A stretch of 64,000 nucleotides of DNA from Actinoallomurus sp050942425 (GCF_050942425.1 NZ_CP192063.1:10230001-10294000), one strand, 5' to 3'. Shown: positions 1 through 9,542, numbered from the stretch's first letter. Notes: generated by a model from the sequence alone, not told the origin. Made by a program: numbers and translations.

Positions 1-527
1 AGATTCATCGCGACCAGGTCGAGGAAGGCGCTGACGGCGTGCCGGAAGTCACGGCGCCGCGCCGCCGCCTCCTGGCGCAGCTTCAGGTCTGGCAGCAGGA
101 AGAAGATGAGGGCGAACAACAGGCCGACCCACACCGGGACGGCCACCGCGACCCGCATCCCCAGGACGGCGAACCAGCCGACGAGGATGGGGATGAACAC
201 GATCGCCGCCGCCGACAGCAGGAACTTCGTGGCGAGGAACGCCTCGAACGACCGGTCCAGCAGGGCGAGATCCGCGCGAGCCGAGCGCTGCTGCCATCCC
301 CGGGCCTCGTAGAAGGCCGCCAGGGAGCGGCCGGCATGGGCGCGCAGCCCGGGAAAGCGGCCCGAGTCGCCGGACGCGCTGCGCTCGGGCTTCGTCTCGC
401 CGCGCCGGCGGGCGGCGTCGAATGCCGCGAGGCGTGCGGCCAGGCCCGGCCGTGGCGGGAACAGGGCGCGGAACAGGAGGTATCCGCCCAGTCCGAAGAA
501 GGCTCCGGCCAGCAGCGCGATGGTCAT
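1..527 (-). CDS. tadC: Tad pilus inner-membrane platform protein TadC, 3' part missing
   Basis: Partial: the gene runs off the left edge of the window. The ATG overlaps the tadB stop codon (ATGA), so it is translationally coupled to tadB. The visible 175 or so residues start with a hydrophobic helix (residues 3-20), then a charged cytoplasmic stretch, then a membrane hairpin near residues 100-145. Next comes RRRDFRHAVSAFLDLVA, the usual opening of a type II secretion F (T2SSF) domain. In Tad systems TadB and TadC form the membrane platform on which the TadA ATPase acts to extrude Flp pilins. Pilin and pseudopilin genes are expected further left. Confidence 0.85.
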   Translation of the reverse strand, partial: MTIALLAGAFFGLGGYLLFRALFPPRPGLAARLAAFDAARRRGETKPERSASGDSGRFPGLRAHAGRSLAAFYEARGWQQRSARADLALLDRSFEAFLATKFLLSAAAIVFIPILVGWFAVLGMRVAVAVPVWVGLLFALIFFLLPDLKLRQEAAARRRDFRHAVSAFLDLVAMN

Positions 528-1489
528 CGGGTGCCTCCCTTGACCGTGGGGTTGGGGCCGGTTCCGGTACGGCCCTGCCAGCGCGCGACGGTCTCGGGCA
601 CCTCGCCGGGCACGCCGGGACGGTCGGTGTCGGTCCCGCCGAGGAAGCGCTGCGGCATCTCGTACCTGGCGAGCCTGCGCAGCCAGAGGAACCCGGCGGC
701 GAACAGGCCGACGACCACGGCGAGGACGAGCTGGCCGGTGAACGAGTCGTACATCTTCACGTAGGACCGGTTGAAGACGGCCAGCAACAACGCCGTGCCG
801 ACCGAGACGCCCACGACGATCTGGACGCTGCGGCGCGTGGTGCGGCGGTTCGCCTCGACGCGGCGGCGCATGTCGAGCTCGGCGCGGGCGGACGTCGAGA
901 GCGCCCCGAGCATGTCGCGCAGACCGGGGCCGCGCAACCGCGCGTTGAGGATGAGCGCGGCGACCACGAGGTCGGCGGACGGGTCGTTCAGCTCGTCGCC
1001 GAACTTGCGGAGCGCGTCGGCGAGCGGAACGCGGGTGTGGAGACGGTCGACGAGGGCCCGTACGTGCGGCTCCAGCACGGGCGCCACGGCGCGGAGAGAC
1101 GCCGGGATGGCCTGCTCGAGACCGACCGCGCCGGCGATGGTGTCGCGCAGTGACTCGGTCCAGGCGGCGAGCGCCTCGAGCCGGGCCATCGCCCGGCGCT
1201 CTTCGGCGGCACCGCCGCCGAAGGTGTTCCAGCCGAGGACGAGCAGTCCGGTGCCGACCGCCGCGACGGGCCAGCGGGTGACGATCAATGCGGCGACGCC
1301 GGCGATGACCGCCAGCGCCGTACGCGTGCTGAGCGTACGGACGAGCTCCTCGCGGCTGCGCCCGGACGGCCGGCCCGGGTGAGGCCGCACGCCGCGAATC
1401 GCGACGATGAGCAGGAAGACGCCGCCGCCGATCATCGCGCCCGCGAGGATCGCCGGAAGCGCGGCGACGTCGGCGAGATCGCCCGTCAC
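524..1489 (-). CDS. tadB: Tad pilus inner-membrane platform protein TadB (T2SSF family)
   Basis: 321 residues if translation starts at the GTG that overlaps the tadA stop (GTGA), which is my choice; the open frame extends further upstream but only inside tadA. It has an N-terminal membrane helix, a pair of hydrophobic segments around residues 55-90, a T2SSF domain (starting near LEALAAWTESLRDTIAG), and two C-terminal membrane helices. This is the usual TadB architecture. It is the partner of TadC in the pilus assembly platform. The ATGA and GTGA overlaps on both sides indicate one polycistronic message with tadA and tadC. Confidence 0.88.
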   Translation of the reverse strand: MTGDLADVAALPAILAGAMIGGGVFLLIVAIRGVRPHPGRPSGRSREELVRTLSTRTALAVIAGVAALIVTRWPVAAVGTGLLVLGWNTFGGGAAEERRAMARLEALAAWTESLRDTIAGAVGLEQAIPASLRAVAPVLEPHVRALVDRLHTRVPLADALRKFGDELNDPSADLVVAALILNARLRGPGLRDMLGALSTSARAELDMRRRVEANRRTTRRSVQIVVGVSVGTALLLAVFNRSYVKMYDSFTGQLVLAVVVGLFAAGFLWLRRLARYEMPQRFLGGTDTDRPGVPGEVPETVARWQGRTGTGPNPTVKGGTR

Positions 1490-2787
1490 CAGGAGACCCC
1501 GAGGGACGGGTCGTAGCCGAAGGGTACGAGCTCCTGGGCGCAGGCGATGGGCGCGGCGGGCACGGCGGTGCCGTCCGAGCCCGGTTCGAAGATCTCGCTG
1601 GACAGGACCCGGCCGTCGCAGCCGGTGACCTCGCGGATGCTGGAGACGAAGCGGCGCAGCCGCCCGCCCTGGACGTAGTCGTTGCGCTTCTCGATGAAGA
1701 CGACGAAGTCGATGGCACCTGCGATCAGCATGTGCGTGGCCTCGATCGGCAGCCGCTCGTCGGACTGCAGGGCGTACGTCGCGATCCGGTTGAACACCTC
1801 CCACGAGGAGTTGGCGTGGATCGTGGACAGCGAGCCGTCGTTGCCCTGCGTCATCGCGTTGAGCATCGTGACGATCTCGTCGCCGAGCACCTCACCGACG
1901 ATCACGCGGGAGGGGTTCATGCGCAGCGAGCGGCGGACGAGCTCGGCCATGGTGATCGTGCCCTGGCCCTCGGAGTTCGGCAGCCGCTCCTCGAGCGCGA
2001 CGGCGTTGGGGTGCAGCTCGGGGAAGTGGTCGAGGCCGAGCTCCAGCGCGCGTTCGACGGTGATGAGGCGTTCGTTCGCCGGGATCTCGTTGGCGATGGC
2101 CCGCAGCAGGGTCGTCTTCCCGGCGTTGGTCGCCCCGGCGATCATGATGTTCTTCCGGGCCGCGACCGCCGCGCGCAGGAACAGCCCCATCTCGGTGCTG
2201 AGCGTGCCGTTGCCCACCAGGTCGGACAGGAACACCTTGCCGAGCCGGGCCCGGCGGATCGACAGCGCGGGCCGTACGGTGACGTCCATGACGGCGGACA
2301 GCCGGGACCCGTCGGGCAGCCGCAGGTCCAGCTGCGGGTTGGCGGAGTCGAACGGCCGGCTGGACAGCCCGCTGTAGGCCGCCAGGATCTGGATCAGCTC
2401 GACGAGCTCCTCGTCGGACTCGGCGACCGGCTCGCCCATGACCTCCCGGCCGTCGGCGTACCCGATGAACACCCGGTCGCAGCCGTTGACGTCGATGTTC
2501 TCGATCTCGGAGTCCTCGAGCAGCGGCTGGAGCCGGCCGACGCCGAACAGGGCGGCGTGCACGCCGGCCGCGAGTTGCTCCTCCTCTTCGGCGTTCGGCG
2601 GTCGGCGACCGGCGCCGATCTCCGACCGGGCGTACTCCTCGAGGACCTGCCCGATCAAGGCGCGGGCGAACTGCCGCTCGTCCTCCGAGCTCATGGGCGC
2701 GATGCCGTTGGCGGCGTCGAGGCGGCGCTGGTCGGCGAGCCGCCCGCCCACCTCCTGCCGCAGTCGCTTAACGAGACTGTGATCCAC
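1486..2787 (-). CDS. tadA: Tad pilus assembly ATPase TadA/CpaF
   Basis: 433-residue secretion ATPase of the type II/IV (VirB11-like) superfamily that powers Flp pilus assembly. Walker A GATNAGKTT lies at residues 218-226. The region SRVIVGEVLGDE followed by GNDGSLSTIHANS is the Walker B/His-box segment of the family. The N-terminal 100 residues form the usual helical domain. The start is GTG and lies 20 nt inside the preceding gene. The segment after the Walker A domain reads ITVERALELGLDH, whereas most CpaF proteins have IEDxxEL there, a mild divergence. It is cytoplasmic and docks on TadB/TadC. Confidence 0.92.
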   Translation of the reverse strand: MDHSLVKRLRQEVGGRLADQRRLDAANGIAPMSSEDERQFARALIGQVLEEYARSEIGAGRRPPNAEEEEQLAAGVHAALFGVGRLQPLLEDSEIENIDVNGCDRVFIGYADGREVMGEPVAESDEELVELIQILAAYSGLSSRPFDSANPQLDLRLPDGSRLSAVMDVTVRPALSIRRARLGKVFLSDLVGNGTLSTEMGLFLRAAVAARKNIMIAGATNAGKTTLLRAIANEIPANERLITVERALELGLDHFPELHPNAVALEERLPNSEGQGTITMAELVRRSLRMNPSRVIVGEVLGDEIVTMLNAMTQGNDGSLSTIHANSSWEVFNRIATYALQSDERLPIEATHMLIAGAIDFVVFIEKRNDYVQGGRLRRFVSSIREVTGCDGRVLSSEIFEPGSDGTAVPAAPIACAQELVPFGYDPSLGVSW

Positions 2788-3661
2788 TAGCCGCTCCCTG
2801 CCCCTCGCGGCCCGTCTCCGGACCGCCCGCGGCCCGCGCGGCGAGCCCGCCCGCGATCTGCCGGGCCGAACGAATCAACAGTGATCTGTCAAGCCTTCCG
2901 CCCCATCGCCCCCTGAGCATTTCAGCACCCTTGGGATCCAGCGCGAAACCCCCCAGAACGCTCGCGGGCAATTTGGCATTGGAAATGATCCGGCCGACCT
3001 CGGTGAGTGAGGTGCGGTATTCGCGGGGATCGGCCACGACGACCACACCGATCGGCGGCGCGGCGTGGCCTCCGAGTTCCGATGCGAGGGAATTAATGCG
3101 TTCACGCAGGTGAGCGACGTGTTCGAGGGTGGCGCGAGTGAACAGGACGATGGTGGACGCCTCGCGGAGCAGATCGGTCATCGCCGATCCGGCGCCCAGC
3201 CGCCCGCAGTCGGCGACCACGTCGACCGCGGGCGCGGGCACGGTGGTGGCGGGCGGACCGCCGTTGACCGGTGGAGCCGTGTCCCGTACGTCCCCGGGAA
3301 ACCCGGGGACGGTGAGGTCCGCGAACGCGCGGCCAAGGGGCCCCCACAGCCAGGTGAGCCCCTGCGCCTGCTCGGCGTTGGTGAGGCCGGCGAGCACGTC
3401 CAGGCCGCCGACGAGCCGCTGCGTGTGCTCCCAGATCTGCTCGGCGCGCAGCCCGCGCCGCGCGGTGGCGGCCAGGCTCAGCATGCCGCGCGCGGGGTTC
3501 AGCATGCCGCCGTCCTCGCCGGGCAGCCGGTAGACCAGGTCGCCGCCCGCCTGGTCGCACTCGGCCAGCAGCACCGGGCGCGGCCAGACCGCCGCGATCG
3601 CGACGGCGGCGGTCGTGACGCCCGGCGCTCCCTTGTCGGCCGCCAGGACGATGAGCGCCAT
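2768..3661 (-). CDS. TadZ/CpaE-like MinD-superfamily ATPase
   Basis: 297 residues. It opens with MALIVLAADKGAPGVTTAA, a deviant Walker A: the signature lysine is kept (KGxxG) but the second lysine of KGGxGKT is replaced by Val. A MinD-type second motif (VVADCGRL) and a later ADPREY segment follow. In Tad loci such proteins (TadZ/CpaE) act as polar localisation factors for the pilus machinery. Start and stop overlap both neighbours, by 1 nt upstream and 20 nt downstream. The unusual P-loop suggests weak or no ATP hydrolysis, which is inference. Confidence 0.75.
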   Translation of the reverse strand: MALIVLAADKGAPGVTTAAVAIAAVWPRPVLLAECDQAGGDLVYRLPGEDGGMLNPARGMLSLAATARRGLRAEQIWEHTQRLVGGLDVLAGLTNAEQAQGLTWLWGPLGRAFADLTVPGFPGDVRDTAPPVNGGPPATTVPAPAVDVVADCGRLGAGSAMTDLLREASTIVLFTRATLEHVAHLRERINSLASELGGHAAPPIGVVVVADPREYRTSLTEVGRIISNAKLPASVLGGFALDPKGAEMLRGRWGGRLDRSLLIRSARQIAGGLAARAAGGPETGREGQGAASGSQSR

Positions 3662-4590
3662 CAGGGTCTGCCCGTCGAGCCGCCGTGCGAGGTGCCCGCC
3701 GTGGGCCGGCGTGAGGTGCGCTCAGGGGTCGGCTCGCGCCCGGTCGGCTGCTGCTCCGTCGTCGACTGCTGCGGCGTCGGGGGTACGGCCGTCTGCGGGG
3801 CGGTGGCCCGCGGCCGCTTGCCCGACGCCTGCTCGCCGGGCGCGAGGACGGCGACCGCCACCGCGCCCGCCGACGCCGCCTGGGTCACGAGCGGCGCCTC
3901 GTCGGTGGGCACGGTCACCGACACCTGGACCTGGTCGCTCTGGATGTCGTTCTGGCCGGGCTCGGCGACGTCGTACACCATCGCCGCGGGCGCGAGGACG
4001 GCGCCGGCCTGGATGCCGGTCTGTCCCTGCACCGCCACGGAGTACACCGCGACGCGGTCGCCGGGGTGCAGGCCGCCCGCCGGAAGCTGCCCGGGCTTGA
4101 GGGCCAGCCCGACGACGACGGTGCCCTTGGCCGCCGAGGCACCGGTGCTGATCATTCCGTTGGTCAGCAGCGAGCCCTTGACGAGGGTGACGGTCGCGTA
4201 CGTCTCGGTGACCCTCGCGCGGTCCCGCCACGGGATGTAGTCGAGGCCGCCGGTCGCCGAGACCTGGACCTCCTCCAGCGCGGCCGCCGGAATCCGCTGG
4301 CCCGCCGCCACCGGCTGGGCGACCCGGATGACCGGGACCCGCTGCCCGCTGGCCATCACCAGATAGGCGCTGACCAGCGCACCTCCGACGATGAGCAGCA
4401 CGGCCAGCGCCGCCATCGCCGGCTTGCGCTCCCGGGGTGGTACGGGAATCCGGTGGCCGGCCGCCACCGCGAGCGACGGCCGCCCGGAGGTGTCGGCGAC
4501 GCTCTTGCGATCACTGCTCGTCGTCACTGGCTGCTCCGCCAATTCGGGGGATTGCGGACTGTCGGCGTTGACGGGTACGCGGCGAACCAT
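3661..4590 (-). CDS. cpaB: CpaB/RcpC-like SAF-domain protein of the Tad pilus
   Basis: 309 residues. A cytoplasmic N-terminus is followed by a membrane helix (about residues 57-81). A SAF domain then begins at VIRVAQPVAAGQRIPAAAL, and the long C-terminal tail is rich in Pro, Thr and Ser. CpaB/RcpC proteins sit in the periplasm or cell-wall space and help stabilise the pilus secretin or channel. I chose the ATG at 4590 because AAGGGCGG lies just upstream; a TTG 27 nt earlier is less likely. It is the first gene of the minus-strand tad operon, divergent from the FtsK-like gene, and its stop overlaps the next start (ATGA). Confidence 0.78.
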   Translation of the reverse strand: MVRRVPVNADSPQSPELAEQPVTTSSDRKSVADTSGRPSLAVAAGHRIPVPPRERKPAMAALAVLLIVGGALVSAYLVMASGQRVPVIRVAQPVAAGQRIPAAALEEVQVSATGGLDYIPWRDRARVTETYATVTLVKGSLLTNGMISTGASAAKGTVVVGLALKPGQLPAGGLHPGDRVAVYSVAVQGQTGIQAGAVLAPAAMVYDVAEPGQNDIQSDQVQVSVTVPTDEAPLVTQAASAGAVAVAVLAPGEQASGKRPRATAPQTAVPPTPQQSTTEQQPTGREPTPERTSRRPTAGTSHGGSTGRP

Positions 4591-4695
4591 CGTTCCGCCC
4601 TTACCGCCCGGCGTCAATGCGGCAACGACAGATTGTTTCGGTCACGCATGTCACCAACTAGTAAGGCGATCAAGCGAGCACTCGGCCTGACCCGC

Positions 4696-4724
4696 TGGAG
4701 AGACCCCGGCACCCTCTCTATCCT
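4696..4724 (+). promoter_or_regulatory. Candidate promoter of the FHA-FtsK gene
   Basis: TGGAGA (4696-4701) and TATCCT (4719-4724) are separated by 17 bp, 30 bp upstream of the ATG at 4755, inside the 164-bp divergent intergenic region. The match to TTGACA/TATAAT is 4/6 for each hexamer. GGAGGGG directly before the ATG is a strong ribosome binding site. Confidence 0.35.
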
Positions 4725-4754
4725 GGTCCGGCAGACGGCGAATCCGGAGGGGTA

Positions 4755-7700
4755 ATGCGAATCTCGCTCACGGTGATGACCGATCACGGTCCCCGTGACG
4801 TCGTGATCAACGGTGATTCCGATATGACGGTAGAAACCGTTGCGAGATCACTTATTACGGCGCTGAACACCGAGCCGGTCAAAGAGGCCCTCGCGGAAGT
4901 CGTTCACCTACCAAGCGCACGCTGGGTAACGGAATCCGCGCCGCCTCTCTGGGCGGGCGGGCGCATGCTCGACCCGGCCACGCCCGCCGCGCGGGTGCTG
5001 CGCGACGGCGCGCTCGTGGCCCTCGACCCGGCCGACGCCGTCGCGACCGTCCTGAGCGAGCCCACCGGGAGCGCCGAGATCCGCGTGACCGGCGGCCCCG
5101 TCTCCGGCGCGGTGCACCGCATCGGCATCGGCGAGACCACCGTCGGCAGCGGTCCCGACGTGGACGTACGCCTCGGCGACCCGTCCGTCCCACCGCACGC
5201 CCTGCTGATCACGGTCGAGTCGCACCGCGTCACCGTGAGCGGCCACGCCCTCGACGGCACCGTCGAGTGGCCGCCGGGCGGAGTCCTCATGGTCGGGTCG
5301 TCCATGCTGACGTACGTCCCGTCCACCGCCCCGGACGCGCACCTGTCGCCCCTCGAGGACGGCGGGCTCGCCTACAACCGGCCGCCGCGCCTGCTGCCGC
5401 CCGAGCGGCGCTCCGCGCTCGAGGTCCCGCAGCAGCCCCCGCCGAGCCGGCGGGAACGGCTCCGACTGCTGGGGTCCCTGCTGTTCGCCGTGACCGGCGT
5501 CGTCATGGCCGTGGTCACCGGCCAGTGGTACTGGGTGCTGATGGCCCTGGCGTACCCCGTCATCCAGGTCGGCGAGTGGATCGGCGACCGGCTGTACGGC
5601 CGCAGGTCCTACAAGAAGGCGATGAAGGACTACCGGCACGCCAAGGCCGAGTTCGACGAGACCCTGGAGGCCCTGCGGCGCGCCGACGAGGACGACCTCC
5701 GCGCCCTCGCGCCCGACCCGGCCGAGGTGCTGCTGACCGCCACGGGCCCCCGGCGACGGCTCTGGGAGCGCCGCCGCGCCGACGCCGACGCGCTGCACCT
5801 GCGCGTCGGCGTGGCCGACCGGCCCGCCCGCATCGAGCTCACCCCGGGCCGTGGCGGCGACACCGAGCCCGTCATGCCCGAGCCGCCCGTCGCGCACGCC
5901 GTCCCGGTCACCCTGCCGCTCGCCGACCTCGGCGTGATCGGGCTGGCCGGACCGCGCGACCGCTCCCGCGCCCTCGCCCGCTGGCTGGTCGCCCAGGCCG
6001 CCGCGCTGCACAGCCCCCGCGACCTGGCGATCGTCGTCCTGTCGTCGGACCCGGACGGCGCCGAACACTGGAACTGGGTGCGCTGGCTGCCGCACTCCAC
6101 GCCCCGCGAAGGCGAGGAGTGCGTCGCCCTCATCGGCGCCGACCCCGAGTCCGTCGCCCGGCGCATCACCGAGCTCGCGATCCGCATCACCGAACGCCGC
6201 CGCGCCGCCGACGGCTCCTCGAGCGGGCTGCTCGGCGGCCCCGCGCAGGGCTCCGGCCCGTACGACATCCTCCTGGTCATGGACGGCGCACGGCAGCTGC
6301 GCCGGGTGCCCGGCATGCCCCAGGTGCTGTCCGGCGGGCCCATGGTCGGGCTGCACGCCATCTGCGTCGACGACGACGAGCGCCTCCTGCCCGAGGAGTG
6401 CACCGCCGTCGCCGTCTGGGACTGGGACCGCCCCGATCACGTACGGCTGCGCGGCCACGGGCTCGACTCCATCGGCCCGATCCTGGCCGACCAGGTGTCC
6501 ACGGGCTGGTGCGACCGCATGGCCCGCGCCCTCGCCCCCGTACGCGACGTGTCCCGCGACGACGCCGAGTCGATGGTCCCGCGCGAGGCCCGGCTCCTCG
6601 AGATCCTCGGCATGCCGACGCCCACCGCCGCCCACGTCCAGGCGATCTGGGCGGCCGGCGGCCGTACGACCACCGCGCCGATCGGCCTGTCCGCCGACGG
6701 GGTCTTCACCATCGACCTGCGCGTCGACGGCCCACACGGCCTCATCGCCGGCACGACGGGCGCGGGCAAGTCCGAGCTCCTGCAGACCGTCATCGCGTCG
6801 CTCGCGGTCGCCAACCGCCCCGACGAGATGACGTTCGTGCTGATCGACTACAAGGGCGGCGCGGCGTTCAAGGACTGCGCGTCACTGCCGCACGTCGCCG
6901 GCATGGTCACCGACCTCGACGGCCACCTCACCGAACGCGCCCTCGAGTCCCTCGGCGCCGAGCTGCGACGGCGCGAGGAGATCCTGCTGCACGCCGGGGC
7001 CAAGGACATCGAGGACTACTACGAGCTGCACGACGACGGCGACCGCCGCGCGTCGTCCCGGATGCCGCGCCTCGTCCTGGTCATCGACGAGTTCGCCACG
7101 ATGGCCGAAGACCTGCCCGACTTCGTCGACGGCCTCGTCGACATCGGCCGCCGCGGCCGTTCCCTCGGTGTCCATCTCCTGCTCGCCACCCAGCGCCCCG
7201 CCGGGGTCGTCACCGCCGACATCCGCGCCAACACCAACCTGCGGATCGCGCTGCGCGTCACCAGCCCCGAGCATTCCGCCGACGTCATCGACGACCCGTC
7301 CGCCGCCCGGATCTCCAAGTCCGCACCCGGCCGGTGCTACGTACGGTCCGGCGCCGCAGCTCCGCAGGCCGTCCAGTCGGCCCGGATCGGCGGCCGCCGC
7401 CCCGGCGCCCACACAGCGGTCCCCGCCGAGGTCGTCCCCCTGCCCTGGCCGAGCCTCGGCCGCCCCCTTTCCTTCACCGAGGTGGCCGAAGACGAGGCCA
7501 CGACCGTCACCGACCTCAAGACACTCGTCGGAGCGATCCGCGAGGCCGCCGACCGCGCCGGCCTGGACGACCAGCCACCGCCCTGGCTGGAGCCGCTGCC
7601 GACCCGCGTCACCCTCGAAGACCTGCCCGCGATCTTCACCGACCACGACGACGTGCCACCGCTCGCGTACGGCCTGACCGATCTGCCGTCCGCCCAGTCC

Positions 7701-9185
7701 CGCTCCGTCCTCGCCCTCGACCTGGTGCACGGCGGCCACCTGTACGTCGCCGGGGCGGCCCGCTCCGGCCGGTCGACCGTCCTCCGGACCCTCGGAGGCT
7801 CCCTCGCCTCGACCTGCGGGCCCGCCGACGTCCACCTGTACGCCATCGACTGCGGCGCGAACGCCCTCCTCCCCCTGGTCGCCCTCCCACACTGCGGCGC
7901 CGTAGTCGCCCGCGACCAGCCGGAACGCATCGAACGCCTCCTAGCCCGCCTCCACGCCGAGGTAGGCCGCCGCCAGCAAATCCTCGCCGCGACCGGCTTC
8001 TCCTCGTTGGCCGAACAACGCGCCGCGGTGGCCCCGTCCGAGCGCCTGCCCTGGATGCTCCTCATGCTGGATCGCTGGGAGGGCTTCGTCGCCGCCTTCG
8101 AGAACTACGACTACGGCCGCCTCATCGACTCCGTCCTGCGCCTCCTCCGCGAAGGCGCCGCCGTCGGCCTGCGCGCCGTCTTCACCGGCGACCGCACCGG
8201 CCTCACCGGCCAGGTCTCCACGGTGTTCGACGACCGCCTCACCCTGCGCATGGCCGACCCGAACGACTACACGTACGCGGGCGTCAACGAACGCCAGGTG
8301 CCGGGCGACATGCCGCCCGGCCGCGTACTCGAGCCGGTCGGGCCTGGTGGGGCCGCGCTGCGTGAATCGCAGATCGCGTTGCTGACCGAGGTCGCCTCCG
8401 GCACCGCCCAGGTCGCCGCGCTGCAACGTCTCTCCCGCGAGGCCGAGCGGTCGTACGACCGCCCGTCCCGCGCCCAGCGGCCGCTGCACGTCGACGAGCT
8501 CCCGGTACGCATCACTTACGGTGAGGCGCTGGCTCTGGACCCGGACTTCATTGCACCGTCCCCGCTGTGGGCGCTGGTGGGCGCGGGCGGCGACGAACTC
8601 GGCCCGGTCGGCGTCGACCTCCTCGCCGAGGGCCCCGGCTTCACCGTCGCCGGCCCACCTCGGTCGGGTCGCTCGACCGTCCTCATGACCATGGTCACGT
8701 CGCTGCTCGATCCGAAGATCGGTGACGGCACCGTGCCGGTGGTTCTGATCTGCCCGCGCCGCTCGCCGCTGCGGGAGCTGCGTGGTGAGCCCGGCGTGCT
8801 GGCAGTGCTGGAGACACCGGACGACACCTACCGGTTCGAGGAGGTCGTCGGCGGGGTGAGCCGGTACGTGGTGGTGGTCGACGACGCGGAACTCCTGGAT
8901 TCGACGCCCTTCGACGACGTGCTCGTCCGGGTGCTCCGGGAGGCCAGGGACGCCGAACAGGCCGTCATCATCGGCGGCACCACCCAGGATCTGTCGCGGG
9001 GCTACAGCGGCTTCATCGCCGACACGCGACGCTCCCGCACCGGCGTCCTCCTCGCCGTCAACTCCCCCGACGACGGCGACGTCTTCAACCTCCGCCTCCC
9101 GCGCCAGATCTCGGTAGACGGCCCCACCGGCCGCGGTCTCTTCGTCCGCCTGGGCCAGGCTTTCCCAATCCAGGGAGCCACATGA
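4755..9185 (+). CDS. FHA-domain FtsK/SpoIIIE triple ATPase, EccC/EssC-like
   Basis: 1476 residues. The first 80 residues look like a small ubiquitin-like (YukD-type) domain. An FHA-like domain follows at about 115-190 (GSGPDVDVRLGDPSVPPHA), then two membrane helices at about 234-276. Three FtsK-type P-loop modules follow: GTTGAGKSELL near 668, GAARSGRSTVL near 1000, and GPPRSGRSTVL near 1300. VLVIDEFATM near 775 is the Walker B of the first module. EccC/EssC proteins are the motors of type VII secretion and recruit WXG100 substrates through their ATPase modules. N-terminal FHA domains are typical of Firmicutes EssC, less so of mycobacterial EccC. Only the first module has a fully canonical GKS lysine; the other two carry GRS. 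The only other type VII gene seen nearby is the WXG100 gene. Confidence 0.85.
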   Translation: MRISLTVMTDHGPRDVVINGDSDMTVETVARSLITALNTEPVKEALAEVVHLPSARWVTESAPPLWAGGRMLDPATPAARVLRDGALVALDPADAVATVLSEPTGSAEIRVTGGPVSGAVHRIGIGETTVGSGPDVDVRLGDPSVPPHALLITVESHRVTVSGHALDGTVEWPPGGVLMVGSSMLTYVPSTAPDAHLSPLEDGGLAYNRPPRLLPPERRSALEVPQQPPPSRRERLRLLGSLLFAVTGVVMAVVTGQWYWVLMALAYPVIQVGEWIGDRLYGRRSYKKAMKDYRHAKAEFDETLEALRRADEDDLRALAPDPAEVLLTATGPRRRLWERRRADADALHLRVGVADRPARIELTPGRGGDTEPVMPEPPVAHAVPVTLPLADLGVIGLAGPRDRSRALARWLVAQAAALHSPRDLAIVVLSSDPDGAEHWNWVRWLPHSTPREGEECVALIGADPESVARRITELAIRITERRRAADGSSSGLLGGPAQGSGPYDILLVMDGARQLRRVPGMPQVLSGGPMVGLHAICVDDDERLLPEECTAVAVWDWDRPDHVRLRGHGLDSIGPILADQVSTGWCDRMARALAPVRDVSRDDAESMVPREARLLEILGMPTPTAAHVQAIWAAGGRTTTAPIGLSADGVFTIDLRVDGPHGLIAGTTGAGKSELLQTVIASLAVANRPDEMTFVLIDYKGGAAFKDCASLPHVAGMVTDLDGHLTERALESLGAELRRREEILLHAGAKDIEDYYELHDDGDRRASSRMPRLVLVIDEFATMAEDLPDFVDGLVDIGRRGRSLGVHLLLATQRPAGVVTADIRANTNLRIALRVTSPEHSADVIDDPSAARISKSAPGRCYVRSGAAAPQAVQSARIGGRRPGAHTAVPAEVVPLPWPSLGRPLSFTEVAEDEATTVTDLKTLVGAIREAADRAGLDDQPPPWLEPLPTRVTLEDLPAIFTDHDDVPPLAYGLTDLPSAQSRSVLALDLVHGGHLYVAGAARSGRSTVLRTLGGSLASTCGPADVHLYAIDCGANALLPLVALPHCGAVVARDQPERIERLLARLHAEVGRRQQILAATGFSSLAEQRAAVAPSERLPWMLLMLDRWEGFVAAFENYDYGRLIDSVLRLLREGAAVGLRAVFTGDRTGLTGQVSTVFDDRLTLRMADPNDYTYAGVNERQVPGDMPPGRVLEPVGPGGAALRESQIALLTEVASGTAQVAALQRLSREAERSYDRPSRAQRPLHVDELPVRITYGEALALDPDFIAPSPLWALVGAGGDELGPVGVDLLAEGPGFTVAGPPRSGRSTVLMTMVTSLLDPKIGDGTVPVVLICPRRSPLRELRGEPGVLAVLETPDDTYRFEEVVGGVSRYVVVVDDAELLDSTPFDDVLVRVLREARDAEQAVIIGGTTQDLSRGYSGFIADTRRSRTGVLLAVNSPDDGDVFNLRLPRQISVDGPTGRGLFVRLGQAFPIQGAT

Positions 9186-9233
9186 AGAATCCACGGGCGT
9201 CCATGACCGGTCTGCGCACACGCACAGGAACCA

Positions 9234-9258
9234 GGGGTGCCGCGGCCCGCGGCACCCC
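9234..9258. terminator. Bidirectional terminator between convergent genes
   Basis: Perfect 12-bp inverted repeat: GGGGTGCCGCGG at 9234-9245 and its complement at 9247-9258, one base between the arms. In practice this is a 10-bp stem with a 5-nt loop. It lies exactly in the 87-bp gap between the convergent FtsK-like and WXG100 genes. No clear U-tract follows, as is common in actinomycetes. Confidence 0.6.
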
Positions 9259-9272
9259 GTCCCGAGGGGCGA

Positions 9273-9542
9273 CTACTTGCCGACGTTTCGGAAGCCCTCG
9301 GCCCGGCTGTTGATGTCCTTGTGGGCCTCCTGGAAGGCGGTGACCATCTTGTCGAATGACGGCTTCGCCTGCGCCCACGCCTCGCGGAACCGGTTGGCAC
9401 CTGGCCCCTGCCAGATGCTCTGGCTACTCTGGGTGTTCGAGTTGAGGTCTCTGATGATCTGGTCGAGTTCGTGCCCGTGCTTCTGGAAGAGGCCGGCAAG
9501 TCTCTTCATGGCCTCGGGATCGCCGCCGTAGATGCCACCCAT
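9273..9542 (-). CDS. WXG100 family protein (EsxA-like)
   Basis: 89 residues, the standard WXG100 size. The central turn motif is WQG at residues 44-46 (SIWQGPGAN), flanked by two amphipathic helices; there is no signal peptide. WXG100 proteins form helical-hairpin dimers exported by type VII secretion. The start is set by GGAGA about 7 nt before the ATG. No second WXG100 gene lies next to it, so it is probably a homodimer. It converges on the EccC-like motor gene, so the two are close but on opposite strands and not co-transcribed. It ends GFRNVGK with no recognisable YxxxD/E export signal. Confidence 0.9.
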   Translation of the reverse strand: MGGIYGGDPEAMKRLAGLFQKHGHELDQIIRDLNSNTQSSQSIWQGPGANRFREAWAQAKPSFDKMVTAFQEAHKDINSRAEGFRNVGK

